A stretch of DNA of 64,000 bases from Kuschelorhynchus macadamiae (GCA_030620095.1 JAUTXW010000214.1:558001-622000); one strand, 5' to 3'. Positions 9,750 through 21,584 are shown, counted from the stretch's first letter. Translations and numbers: made by a program. Notes: a model not told the origin generated them from the sequence alone.

Positions 9750-10774
9750 ACATTTCGTCTATCCATAAATGAAAGTTTCACTTTTCTCAAAGTCAGGTCT
9801 GAAATGTTGCGAAAACTGCTTATTATTCTCAACTTCATATCTTCCACTGTGGTTGGAACCTCTTTATAAACTTCTTCTTTAACATGTCCCCATAAAAAGA
9901 AATCTAGTGGCGTTAAATCGGGTGACCTCGCAGGCCACTTAACTGGTCCACCTCGCCCAATCCAATGCTCTCCTTTCCAGTTATTGAGAAAATGTCTTAC
10001 ATGCCTATGGTAATGCGGGGGTGCTCCATCATGTTAGAACCATAAGGAATTTCTTAACATTAAAGGTAAGTCTTCGAGCAATACGGGCAACTCATTTCTC
10101 AAAAAATTTAAATAAACTTCTCCCGTTAAATGCTCTTCAAAGAAATATGGTCCTATAACATGAGAGCCAATTATACCTCCCCAAACATTAATTGACCATT
10201 TATTTTGATGGTCCACCTGACGAATCCAATGTGGATTTTCGGTTGAATAATAGTGCATATTATGTTTGTTAACCAAGCCGTTGCTTTTAAAAGTTGCTTC
10301 ATCTGAAAACAGCACCCTCTCTACAAAACCTGGATTATCCCAAATTGTATTTAAAAACCAAATTGAAAACTCTTGTCGTTGGACGTAATCGCGATCATAC
10401 AGTTCTTGGTGTAATTCAATGTGGTAAGCATGATATTTATGTTGTTTCAGAATCCGTTTAATACTAGTGCGTTCAATATCAGTAGCTCTCTCAATTACCC
10501 TGGTACTTGTGTGTGGATTTTCTTGCACTGTTAATAACACTGTCAAAGCATTATCTTCATTGGTTACTGGTTTATTAATTACTTTACGTTTCTTAAAAGC
10601 AACATTGCCTGTTTCTTGAAACCTCTCTAATAAACTTGCAAAAGCTTCAGGTCTTGGTTTTTTTTCGGCATCGGGATATCGTACCGCATAAACCCTGCTT
10701 GCTAGTAAAGGGTTTTTTTGACACTCGCCCAACATAAAAGTCATGTTTATCAACTCTGGAGTACTCAAACTCAT
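9750..10774 (-). pseudogene. DUF4817/DDE transposase with one premature stop
   Basis: The start MSLSTPELINMTFMLGE at 10774 begins the DUF4817-type helix-turn-helix (to about residue 60). A second helix-turn-helix with NPHTSTRVIERATDIERTSI follows. The catalytic part contains VLFSDEATF, NVWGGIIGSHVIGPY and, beyond a stop at about 10031-10036, DGAPPHYHRHVRHFLNNW and PARSPDLTPLDFFLWGHV. The stop looks like a single C-to-T change (CAA to TAA) in an otherwise open frame of about 340 codons, so the copy died recently. Transposase cuts and pastes the element by binding the arms. Confidence 0.88.
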
Positions 10775-11810
10775 TGTTACTTAACAATTTCTCGGCTTAT
10801 CGTCAAAAAACAATGGTAATTGATGCCAATTCTCTGACACTTTTGACGTTTTTGACAAGAATGTCAATCTTTCTTTTCATTTATGATTATACCATAGCCT
10901 CCTTATATTATAGGTAGTCAATTTAAGCAACGTAAATAATACCGTTTCTGTTAGAATGAGTAAATTTTGGTTTCACGGTTAATTTACTAAAAAACTGTTG
11001 GTTAGAAAGATATCAAATAGGGTATTTTCTGAAAGCCGGCGATGTTATCTTTAATATGACGGTAAAATATATGGGGTGTTCCATTTAAAAAAATTCAATC
11101 CAAGGTAAATTTGCAAAACTTGACCACCCTGTATAACAGTGAATAATTTTGAACGACTTACAAGCGATTATTGAAATCCTAGATACAATACATTTTATAG
11201 AATATTTGGTTTTTCCATACCTGCTTCAATTGTTTTCAAAAAATGGCCGGAGTATAACCCTTTTTTCCACTTTAACCTCGTCCCATTCCCTTGGTATAAA
11301 TTTTAGACCCAACAAACCTCATATCAAAATGATCGTAACGAATAGGAGAATCAACTAAAATAATAATATACCGGGTGTCCCATTTAAAAAAACACAAGTT
11401 TGGTTCACCACGAACTTTTCAGACCACCCTGTATAATGGGTATAATTTTAAAACAGAGCGTTCTTGACTATCAATCATATCCCAAAAATGTTTTTTCAAA
11501 TTTCTCTCCGTTTGCCCACAATCGTCCACCCCATCTTGGTTGCACCACCCTGTATATTTTTGAGAAGCTTATTGTGAACTGAATAATATACAATAAAAAT
11601 GTGTTCCTAAATAATTATGTACGGAACTAAATTGGTTGACACTTCACTATTCCTAATAAAAGAAAATAATGAGGGAAGTTCCGGGCAATTGAAATTTACT
11701 GTTTTTTTTGCATTGCGAAAAAGTCAAAACTTCCATTAGTTTTTTAAGTTTAATTGGTTTTGCGTATTCAGTGTATCAAATATATTCCAACAGTATAATT
11801 TTGTTTTCAG

Positions 11811-11870
11811 AGAGCAAAGCTTGCCTACACCTGCCTCTCAGTTCTGCAAGTTACAACAAATCAGGAATAG
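11811..11870 (+). CDS. Odorant-receptor-like gene, last exon
   Basis: A 20-codon terminal exon after the acceptor TTGTTTTCAG (11801-11810), ending in TAG at 11868-11870. The peptide is RAKLAYTCLSVLQVTTNQE, in phase 0 with the exon at 7955-8113. It follows AAVS in the same way as the terminal helix of odorant receptors (l.a..k.aYs.l.vL). Intron 2 is 3697 bp and holds two transposase elements. A possible ATTAAA polyadenylation signal lies at 11986-11991. The three visible exons are free of stops, so the gene may still be functional, but the larger N-terminal part is outside the window. Confidence 0.78.
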   Translation, partial: RAKLAYTCLSVLQVTTNQE

Positions 11871-12190
11871 ACACTTGTTGACTGCACTGCCGTTAAATTA
11901 ACGAAGTTGCAACAAACCAATGATATTTGTAAATTAGAAGTTTAAAATAGACGTTACGCATTACAAGGATAGTTTTATTTTATACATTAAACCGATGCTT
12001 TGTCGTTTTTCTTTACTTTCCTTGTAGTAGGGAAGTATTGTAATCACGAAAAAAGCCGAGATTTTTGCGTTTTTTTTCATTTGCGTCGGTCTGTCCGTCG
12101 GTCCGTCTGTACTTATGCGATTGATCTCAAATTTTAGTAAAAAATTAAGGCACTGGAACCTGTGATGGAAGATAAATCAAAATATTAGAG
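11871..12190. repeat. 3' flank with a (GTCYGTC)-type simple repeat
   Basis: AT-rich 3' flank of the receptor gene. Around 12020-12150 it contains GGGAAGTATTGTAATCACGA, several GTCGGTC/GTCCGTC units and AAAAAATTAAGGCAC. A related stretch lies at 17590-17720. These look like pieces of a dispersed repeat. No coding content seen. Confidence 0.45.
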
Positions 12191-12194
12191 TTCT

Positions 12195-13260
12195 AACCAC
12201 ACTATGCCACAACTTGTTACGTTCTGGATACGCGTTTCGCTAACCAATCCTTATCCCTTATCCTAACGGAGACTATTTATAGGTAAACCACATTTACCAC
12301 ACACTTGGTTACACCCGACTGCACCGTTGTCAAGTAAGCAATAGAGTAGACTATAAGAAATAGGCATCCGTCTTTATTTAGTGCTTTCTTACCACATTTA
12401 ACTATTTATATACTATTCCTATTTGGTGATTGTTTTCCAAAGCACGTTGGGCAACGCTTGACTTTTCAGTTCATCCGTATCTTAAATAAGCCATGTGTTC
12501 TTTAAAATGAATGTTTATGGAACGTTTAGTTTGCCCAACATATTTTAGATCGCAGTCATTACAGATAATTTCATAGATGCCACTCCTCTCGTTTAAGTCG
12601 ACTTTGTCTTTAGGGTTTCCAAGGAGATTTTTCAAGCTGTTCTCCGTTTTGTAGGCTATTCTAAAACCTACGTTTTTAAATACTTCTTCTAGTCCTCTTG
12701 TATATCTGGGATCATATGGGATTACTATGAACTTATTGGGAGCTTCATGTGCTTGGAGAGTAATGGCATCTTTTAACATTTTCTTATGCTTGTGTTTATT
12801 TACTAATTTATGTGCAAAATTATCATTATATCCATTACTTTTAGCTATATTTTTAATCCGATTCATTTTATTGTTAAAACATTGTTTACTTAATGAAAAA
12901 TTGACTAACCTCTGAGTTAAGAAATGAAATGCGTCCATTTTGTGTTGACGGCAATAAAATGAGGCGGATGTTGTATACCTATCAGTATTAGTAAATTTCC
13001 TATAAATGTCAAATTGTAATTTATCGTTATTTCTAATAACTAACGTGTCGAGAAAAGGTAATTGCCCATTATTCTCCTTTTTCTACGTAAAATTAATGGA
13101 AGGATATTTACTGTTTAATGTTTCTAAGAAAGTGTCCAAATTTCCGTTTTACTATCAAAAAGGGCAAATGTATCGTCTATGTATCTATACCACAACCTTG
13201 GGAAATACTTGAGTTCTTTTTTGAATTAAAATAAAGGTTTTAATTTTGCAGAGCCTTCAG
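12195..13260 (-). pseudogene. Penelope-like element family A, copy 2
   Basis: Minus strand. Position 13260 corresponds to the middle of the RT (around the YVDD region, frame-disrupted), and 12471-12938 is a 155-codon open piece carrying the C-terminal RT/linker and the GIY-YIG domain. Here the endonuclease signature is intact: SGIYEIICNDCDLKYVGQTK. The frame breaks at about 12470. The 3' end retains the second half of the hammerhead unit (complement of about 12221-12250), but its first half is deleted. It is head-to-head with copy 3. Confidence 0.88.
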
Positions 13261-13319
13261 TAAAAAATAGTTGACCAATAATTATAGCCAATATCGAAAG
13301 TTCCATTCAATACGTGTAA

Positions 13320-14424
13320 GAGTCAAGTAAGTGATTCATTAGAGAGGCTTGCAGAAATCAAATCTCAGAAAACGTTGTTAACAATTCAAAATATGTTTCT
13401 CGTAAAAATACTGAAGTAATCCAGGAACTGAAGAAAAAAGGACGTTTGTATTTAAAAGCTGACAAAGGAAATAAGGTTGATATACTAGACAAAACAGAGT
13501 ATTTTAAAACAGTAGACAATTTGATCCAAACTGATTCTTACGATTTAATTGAGAAAAACCCGTTATCAAAAATGATAAAAAAAGTAAAAAGTACTTTAAA
13601 ACACATTTCTCTAAACTGTATTGCCTTCTCAAAATCCATAAATCTGGGAAGTCCATGAGACCTTTTGTTTCAGCTGTTGAATCACCAACGTACAATATTT
13701 CAAACTGGTTAATTACTAAGGTTACTAACTTAAAGTTAGAATTCTTAGATAAAATTAAGATGCTCACTTAAAAGAAGGTGAAATTTTAATATCTTATGAT
13801 GTAAGCTCATTGTTGTACACATACAACTAGCTGTAGAGTAACTAAAGAAACTACTTGAATTCAATAATTTGAGGAAAGAAATTATTGATGAATGTTTGCT
13901 TCTCACAAAATTATGTATGAATCAAAATTTTTTTCAGTTCAACAATAAATATTATAAATAACTTGAGGGAACTGCGATGGGCAATTGCTTATCTCCGATC
14001 CTTACAAATTTGTTTATGGGTAGATTAGAAACCCAATTCAAAAAATAACTCAAGTATTTCCCAAGGGTGTGGTATAGATTCGTAGACGATATATTTACTA
14101 TTTTTGATACTAAAATAGAAAATTTGGACACTTTCTTAAAAACATTAAACAGTAAATATCATTCCATTAATTTTACGTACGAAAGGGAGAACAATGGGCA
14201 ATTAACTTTTCTCACCACGTTAGTTAATAGAAATAACGATAAACTAGAATTTGATATTTATAGGAAATTTACTAATAATGATAGGTCTATAACATACGAC
14301 TCATTTCATTGCCGTCAACACAAAATGGCAGCATTTAATTTCTTAACTCACAGGTTAGTCAATTTTCCATTAAGAAAAGAACGTTTTAACAATGAAATAA
14401 ATCGGATTGAAAATAAAAAAAGTT
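13320..14424 (+). pseudogene. Penelope-like element family A, copy 3 (3' truncated)
   Basis: Plus-strand RT. The N-terminal RT segment with LKADKGNKVDILDKTEYF is at 13446-13505, the block related to AMGNCLSP around 13970-13990, and WYRFVDDIFTIF (YVDD changed to FVDD) at about 14067-14105. Continuous with copy 1 sequence as far as RKERFNNEINRIE, it stops abruptly near 14424, so the endonuclease and hammerhead end are missing. Several frame breaks. It starts about 60 bp from the end of copy 2, in the opposite orientation. Confidence 0.85.
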
Positions 14425-14687
14425 GACAATCTATTAATAAAATTCTAAAAATCCCTACTAAATATGGAAATTAAAATCACAATTCATAGTCTTAAAAAAA
14501 TTCTTTTTGAGTTTGAACTGAAAAAAATTATAAGTGACTCGTGGTCGTTTATCTGCAGAATTATTTGATCATTTTTGTAGTTCATGAAATAACCATTATA
14601 ACAAATTATTTTTGTCTATCCAGAACACAAATATAAAAAAAATATATTATCTATAATAATCTAATTTATGTAATAGCCAAACAACAT
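14425..14687. other. AT-rich gap between two PLE copies
   Basis: Nothing recognisable. It separates PLE-A copy 3 from PLE-B copy 2. Confidence 0.4.
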
Positions 14688-15779
14688 TTGAATGTGGGAC
14701 ACATGCACAGTGTTTTTTATAATTACACCAATTTAGTTTTGCCTTTAGAGGTCAAAAGAATATTTTGTGCTGGTCCCAAGTTCTCAATTCCTGTTGGCTC
14801 TAACTTACCTATTCCAATCTTAATAATAGACCTTGAGTATTCTATTAATAGTCAACCAATTCAAGAAGAAGAAAATAATGAACTACGAGCTATAGTTGCA
14901 TTAATATTACAACAAATATACAAATTCTTTAAAGAACGTAAATATTTTCTAAAAGATCACCCGGAATTACTATTAATACGTTGTGATAAGGGGAATCCTA
15001 CTGCGCTAATGCTACGTGAGGATTACATTTCTGCAACAGAAAACTTATTAAAGAAGGAACAAGTCTATAAAAGACTTGCTTTTAATCCAACTTTAAGATA
15101 TCAATCAAAGGCCAATGAAATAGCAAAACATTTTCAAACTTTAAAAGTAATAGATAAAACTCACTCAAAAAAATTAAAAACTTTCAATAGCATTCCACCT
15201 AAACTGTATTGCTTGAGAAAACTCATAAACTAAATTTACGTCTAAGACCTGTTGTTAACTGCAACATCCATTCATTCATTCATCCAACATTCCCCTTCCT
15301 ATAATTTAGCTGTGCTTTGACATAAAATTTTAGACCCCATAACTTCCACTTTCCAATATAACCTAAAAAGTTCTTTTGAATATGCAAATTTCTTTAATAG
15401 TGTTCATCTGCCAAAAAGTATGTTTTAATCCCTTTGGACGTGGTGTCTTTGTTCACAAACATACCAAAGCAATTAGTATTGGGTATTTTTAAAGAAAGAT
15501 TTATTTATTAGTTATTTTTCTTTTAATGGTGACATCTATCAATAACTTGACGGGACTGCTATGGGCAATCCTGCTAGTCCCATACTAACCAACTTAGTAA
15601 TGAATCAGCTTATTTCTGATACCGAAAATCTGCTTCCGTTTAAGTTAAAATTCACTAACTTGTACGTAGACGACACCACTATAGCTTGTCCTAAAGATCA
15701 AACTCAAAATCTCTCTTTTTCCAATCAATACCATCGTAAACTAAAATTCGCCATTGAAACTAAGGTGGATCGAAAAATA

Positions 15780-16440
15780 GCTATGAACACGGTGTCGATG
15801 ACAAAGTATCGATATTCGATACTAAAAATGCATCGATTGAGAGGTATCGATACTTGCGTAGTACCGATGCAAAAGTATAGATCCTGCCTGTATCGATACT
15901 GCAATACTTTCTTATGTAGATAGTTAGGTTAGATTTAAAAATCAGGTGCTGAACTTATTTACAATCTTAATGTCGAATAAAGAAATTTTATTATCTCTTT
16001 ATTTAACAAATACAATATAAATTTGTCTTAAAAAACGTAAAATTAAGGAAAGAAAGAAAAGAAATGTTACCATAAACTATCTTTCTATAAACAAAACAAA
16101 TTAAAATTGGAATAAAGAAAAAATATGTTAAATATTAAGTATTACTAATTATAGGAAAAACATATTTATAGAAAAAAATTATTAAAACCATTCATCTTCT
16201 TGACAGCCCCCAAGAAATAATAATTTTCTCTAGAAGATGCTCAGAAAGTCGTGTGTAACAGTACCGCCTGCTTTTGAAAAGAGCCTTTCGGAAGGTACGG
16301 ATGTGTCTATAATACAAAAATGTGCAGTAGCTACTCTATACAAAGAGGGAAAACATTTTTTAGTTCTTCCGAATAAGTCATTGGATCCGATTTTAGAGGT
16401 AACACTGGGTTCGATAAATAAACTGAGAGCTCGTCGTTGA
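15780..16440 (-). pseudogene. hAT transposase fragment (ZBED-like) inside PLE-B
   Basis: On the minus strand, around 16260-16320, the frame reads TSVPSERLFSKAGGTV, the classic hAT C-terminal dimerisation signature. It is preceded by KCFPSLYRVATAHFCI. A stop follows shortly after. The stretch at about 15790-15905 holds several GTATCGATAC-like palindromic motifs that may be subterminal repeats of the same element. I found no convincing target duplication. Confidence 0.72.
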
Positions 16441-16821
16441 TTGATGACGCCAATTCTTGTTTTTTCTTATATGGAACACTCAGTATCAACTAGACTTAAG
16501 GAACATGAACAATGTAATAAAAAGAAACAAATTGTTCAATCTGCTGTAGCTGAACACCAGCATACCACTGGCCATATTCTAAATGTAAAGGAAACCAATG
16601 TTTTAGCATCTGTTCCAGGATTTCATAAACGAAAAATTAAAGAATCTATTGAAATATTTAAACATACAAAAAATTTCAATAGAGATACGGGTTACGGTCT
16701 ACATCAGACGTGGAAACCGATCTTAACACAGGGGTCACGATTCGGCGAGCACAAGTCATGTATAAAAGCCCGCCTGAATCTCTTCGAGATCATTCAGTGA
16801 TCAGATCTCGTAGAGTAAAAA

Positions 16822-16862
16822 TCCCTGAAGATGCCTCGTGCAATCGAAGGCGAACCGTCGGA
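16822..16862 (+). ncRNA. Degenerate hammerhead motif of PLE-B copy 2
   Basis: CTGAAGA at 16825-16831, helix II GCCT/AGGC, then GAACCGTC. Position 15.1 is C instead of A, so the A-U closing pair of helix III is lost. Probably inactive. It is useful as a marker of the element's 3' end. Confidence 0.5.
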
Positions 16863-16889
16863 TAATAATTCCAATGATTTCATACTGGT

Positions 16890-17740
16890 GAAGTTAAATA
16901 AAAGCGTTTAAAAAATAACTAAGAGTTTTTTTTAATTCTATAAACCATCCTAACAGACTAAATAAATCCAGATCAATTTTCCCTACCCTGTGTTCGACAA
17001 TCTTCGGCAAACTATTCATATAATATATGTAATGCAAATGCCGCATACTAGGCATCTGATATCCCAACATAATTCGTATCCATTATCTATTCTGTTTTAG
17101 ACTTGAATCTTATGACATCAGTTCTAGTCCCATTTTCCCTAATTTCTTCAAAAACAGTCTGGGCCCGCTTCCTCTTTCGTCTCGTGCCCATTAAATAAAA
17201 TATATGTGGGACCCACATCTGCAACTGTTACCGTGTTTGTTTTCCCAAAAAACCAGGTCACGTGGCTTAGCGTTGTCGCGAAAGTTATTTATGTGTCTGT
17301 TAGGATAATTTATAAGCCTAACAATTTAGGGGATAAATAAAAGTGACAGGGGCACAGCGTGTGCTAAAAACTACTAGACTGCCCAGATAAGTGATAAGTT
17401 TAGCAGTTTTTAAAATATATTTTAATATTCATTATGAAAAACTAAACCAGGTAAAAAACAGTTGCTTTCTTAAGAGTCTGTAGTGTTTTGTCATAAATCT
17501 TCTATATGGTTACGACATTTCAAACAAAGGAACACGTACCAAGCTTATGGAAATCTGGTTTCAGTGAAATTCTATAAATATTTACCACCGCAAAGGGGAA
17601 GTATTATTATCATGAAAAAATCACCCTCTAAGATTTTTTCAGATCTTTAAAACTACTTACCCGATTTAAATTTTGACCAAAAATTAAGCACCCTATGGTA
17701 ATGATTTTCTAATTTTTCACAAAAATCAAATATTATGTAC
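16890..17740. other. No gene recognised
   Basis: Mixed sequence with no convincing coding signal. 17590-17720 resembles the repeat at 12020-12150. Confidence 0.35.
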
Positions 17741-17744
17741 GATT

Positions 17745-18660
17745 CAACTTAACGTGTTCAGGCAACGTATTATATAGTCTAGCAGCACAATAGGAGAAGG
17801 ATCGCTAAAGCGTCGCTGTGTTGTATCTGAGAATAGCATACAAATTACTGTACTTTGTAGCTACATTATGAACATCTGAACCTTTGACTAAATTTTCAAA
17901 AAGATAACGGGAAGACTCAGATACCAGGGTTTTTGAATACTAAGGAATCCATATGCAGTTTAAAACGACTTTCCATGTTTAACCATTTTGATAACATTGC
18001 AAGACATGGTCAAACTTTCTCAATCCATAACAAAACCTTATACAGGAATTCTCGAGTATTTGAAGACTATTTTACTCTTTTAAGTAAAAGCTGGCCAGTA
18101 AAGAATGTGAGCATTCCCGATAGGAACGAACTATTACACAGCTGCACTCGTCGTGCCTCTGCACTAAGAAAATCTTAAAATAAATATAGCGTTTTTAGTT
18201 TATAATATGAAATCTGCAACAAATGAGATACGTGAGCATCAAAGCACATATCATCATTCATATGTACTCCGAGTTTCTTGCAGGCTCGGGAGTAATTGAA
18301 AATATTATTATCTAACTCCAAAACAAACTGTGCATCATTACAGATTAATTCACTGTCCTTGCCAAAAATAAAAACCATTGTTTTCTTATTATTAAGCGAT
18401 AGTTTATGAGCCTCTGATATTCTTGCTATACTTGCAAGATCCCTGTTAATAAAAGTGGCTAGGCGACTTTTATATGAAAATAAATGGAAAAGGTGCATGT
18501 CATCAGCGTATTGATGAGATTGACTATAAGATAGAAAGTTACAAAAATCTGCTGTATATACAGAGAATAATAAAGGCCCCTGCGGTACTCCTTTTTTGAC
18601 TGATAAAAAGGGCGATGCGTCCTTACCTAATGTAACTCTTTACTGTCTGTAACCCTGGAT
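17745..18660 (-). pseudogene. Non-LTR retrotransposon reverse transcriptase, C-terminal part
   Basis: Minus-strand RT of a LINE. GVPQG-type VKKGVPQGPLLFSVYTADF lies at about 18545-18600, the catalytic HQYADDMHLF box at about 18480-18515, and FINRDLASIARISEAHKLSLNNKKT, split by position, at about 18360-18440. Downstream pieces include LQILENSCIRFCYGLRKFDH and RSFSYCAARLYNTLPEHVK (about 17760-17815), the usual C-terminal tail. Several frame breaks. The N-terminal RT and the endonuclease are absent, as in a 5'-truncated LINE copy. Confidence 0.8.
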
Positions 18661-19184
18661 TTTCTTAAAACCAAGGTACAAGATTGCTACGCTCTTATTA
18701 AATAATAATTATTATTACTGTTTTATTTTAAATTATTTCAATTGCAAAAAGGTATCAAGATTACAGCTCGTGGTCAACAGAGCGTGCAATGTAGATGCCC
18801 TAGCTCAATTAACCCGGAGAGTAGGGCGTGGGAAAACTTAAGAAATCTTAAAGAAAGAAAAAGAGAGAAAGAAAAAAAAATGAGCGCCACCAATTTATTA
18901 CGACTTAAATTGGAAAGCCCCTTGATCTTCGCGGCACTTGCTTCCTCTTGATGCTTTAAAAGAAATTTTAATAAAATCTAAAAAGTTATTCCGACAGACA
19001 AAAACAGTGAGCTAAATAAAACACACAAATAAAGTAAAAAAAATCTATTTATCCGTTACGGTACAAAAGAAAAATATAAAAAATAAGTGTGTTATCAGTT
19101 ACGGTATAAAAGAAAAATGTAAACAATAAGTGTCACCAAATCCAGCAGCACCTGGAAGTTCTGAAGCGCTCCTACTTCAAACTA
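18661..19184. other. Unassigned; possible LTR-retrotransposon scrap
   Basis: One frame near 18755-18815 reads VNRACNVDALAQLT, reminiscent of the ADALSR segment between RT/RNase H and integrase of Gypsy elements. The match is short and unsupported by neighbours. Otherwise AT-rich. Confidence 0.25.
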
Positions 19185-19315
19185 GGCCCGTGACATGGGA
19201 TTAGTCCCGAGTCTTGAAGTTAAGTCCGTGACTTGAAATTATGTCTGTGACTTGCATTTGCAATTAGCCCCTGACTTGAAATTAGGACTGTGACTTACAG
19301 TTTGAACCCTATCCA
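19185..19315. repeat. Short minisatellite, about 22-bp units
   Basis: About six imperfect copies of a unit like GTCCGTGACTTGAAATTA follow one another. Units vary (CCCGTGAC, TCTGTGAC, CCCTGAC, ACTGTGAC). Confidence 0.65.
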
Positions 19316-21584
19316 ATAGGGTCACTCAGTTCTAGTCAGAAAGTGGTTTCACGTGCCAAGTATAAGGGCATGGAAAATGGCGGTCTGGTCCAATCTTCAG
19401 GTAAAATCCTCTCTTAGAGAGATTTTCTAGCACGAAAAATAACACTCACAGTGCAAACTATAATGTGCTCGAAAAACTATTGCGGTGTTGAGGAAAAATC
19501 CCGCTAACGGATTTCCAAGATTTTCCTGGATTATTTCCTCAGACTCGCGCTGAAAACCTGTGGGTTATCTGCAGGTGACCAGAAAAGTGAAAAATGTGTT
19601 CCCCCAGCTTCCTTTCCATCTAGAACATTGGTTAACTAAGGTAGCGGAATACCATTGGCTAGAATATGTGAGGTGCTAACAACCTTGCCAAAAGAGCACA
19701 TAGTCGGAATAAAACAAGGATATGATTAACATGTTAGACAAGGAAAACGACTGGTTGAGAAAGATACAGGAAATAATGCAGGAATACACTTGGCAACAGC
19801 GAAAAAGATGCCTGCGCTATTGATATGAGGAAGTACTGGATGGGGGGTTTCGAGAACAAGTTAATATGGAAGTCTTAGCCGAATAGATCCGAAAAGTTCC
19901 GAGACGACGCAATAATAACATTGACAGAAACAACTAACCTGAAATTTAAAAGCAACGCCTAGGCGAAATGGAAACGTAAATAAGCAAATAATATTTAATT
20001 AATTACTCTAGTACTAATGGAAAAGGGCCACTCAGAAAAGTCAAATATTAGTCCGGAGTAGAGTACCAAAGTATAAACTCATTATTTAACCATAAAATAG
20101 GAATTTATTCACACAATTATTAACTATTTATTTTAGGAAATGCATCAGACGCGGACGTAATGAAATTTCAGTTTATAATAGGTTCCAAGTAATTATGCAA
20201 CTATGGACAAAACAAAAATCGATCTGAATTTCGGAACATCAAACATTGATAGAAATTATAAGAAGGCTGTAGTTTATATAGTCTCAGGAAAAAAAAAAGG
20301 TAAGAATATTAATATTGAATCTAGAAATACCTTTGGTTTATTTATGCCTATCTTAAATGAAAATACCTTTATATATTACATATTCACAGCAAAAGGGAAC
20401 ACGAATAATAAAATGTAGATTTAAGAGAAAGTATGAAGTGGTCTATATATAGTATCTATAGTCTAAAAATAATCCTATGTATATCTGAAAAGAAATATTT
20501 ATCAAGGCAACCTTTTTTTTTAATACAAGTATTTACAGTTCAATATTAATACATAATATCGACTTTATATCAAAGAATTTATTGGGGTACTAATGATTTG
20601 GTTTTTTTTACAGGGACAGAAGAGTTATACAAAATATACGCTCGAATCTTAAAATGCAGCATATCTAGACAAGGAAAACGAAAATCCCAAGACTTGTATA
20701 AAGGACTCGAAAACGGGTTTTCAAAATTAATAAAATTTAATTTATATCTACTCTGTAAAATATATGGGAAATAAATAGTTTGTCTAAAATGCTATTTCAA
20801 ATTTTTCTTATACAGTATATAATTATTAAATTCGAACGCTAAACTTGTAGCATTTAATGAAAATAATTCCTTTATAACTTTAGTTCAGATATAGGTACAA
20901 AATTAACTACTTATCGAGAGGTGACACTGTGTGTACCGAAATTTGCTGCAAAAAGTGTTGAATTTATATTTCGCTTAAATATGAACAATGTAACCGCTTC
21001 TAATAACAAAACTACTAAAATCTAAGTAAATCAAACCAACAAGGCGTACATATTAATCACTAAACTTAATACTAAAGTAGTAGATTATAATATTAAATTA
21101 ATCATACAATGAAATGCACTTATAACAAAATTAAACTGTTACAACGCTCAAATAAATGCGCATAAATTTAACGGCCGTGCCGTCTAGACCAAAGAACCTT
21201 AACTTTTTGATAAGAGTAGCATGACTGAGATAGTTAACTCTGGCTTTCAAAAAAAAGCAAATTTCAAAACGAAATTAGGCCCAAATGACAAGAAAATGAC
21301 GAATGTTAGATAAAAATTAGCAAAAGAAATCTTATCAAGTAAATAGCACTAACTGTGCCGAGGTAAAAGCTTACTTTGATGATTCACGCAAAAGCCGGAA
21401 TTGCCGCTCAAGGAATCGAACGAAGGAACCGGCCCCTCCACACTATGCGGACAAATGGACGAATAAACGAATGAATGAATAGTGAACAGGTTTGACTCTA
21501 TTCACACAAATATTTCTAAGTGATCTTATGTAGGTCCACACTTCTAGATATTTTAGCATTGCTTCAATGAGAGCCCACGCTTCT
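19316..21584. other. No gene recognised
   Basis: Low-complexity AT-rich sequence with scattered short frames. Nothing could be assigned on either strand. Confidence 0.35.

Larger units (their letters stand above)
8749..11552 (-). mobile_element. DUF4817/mariner-like transposon with long concentric inverted arms
   Basis: The outer ends CTGGGTGGTGCA... (8749) and ...TGCACCACCCTG (11552) are inverted and flanked by TA, the target dinucleotide of the Tc1/mariner superfamily. Arm similarity runs inward for about 690 bp (8749-9440 against 10870-11552). The left arm then continues as an internally deleted copy of the transposase start (about 9495-9640). Two further perfect 20-bp inverted pairs repeat the terminal motif inside the arms: 8861-8880 with 11421-11440, and 9161-9180 with 11121-11140. 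It sits in intron 2 of the odorant-receptor-like gene. Confidence 0.88.
14688..16880 (+). pseudogene. Penelope-like element family B, copy 2, interrupted by a hAT fragment
   Basis: An N-terminal PLE segment of 181 codons at 14688-15233 contains LGPKF-like CAGPKFSIPVGS and the CDKGNPTALMLREDYI block. The RT core at 15561-15740 has TAMGNPASPILTN and NLYVDDTTIA. The endonuclease end at 16447-16800 has EHQHTTGHI and NFNRDTGYGLHQTWKPI. The central RT (about 15240-15540) is scrambled. About 660 bp of hAT sequence replaces the thumb/linker and GIY part. It ends in a hammerhead-type 3' terminus near 16822-16862. Confidence 0.85.

Noticed and set aside
17933..18178. 81-codon plus-strand frame
   Set aside because: It is the antisense shadow of the non-LTR reverse transcriptase C-terminal region on the minus strand.
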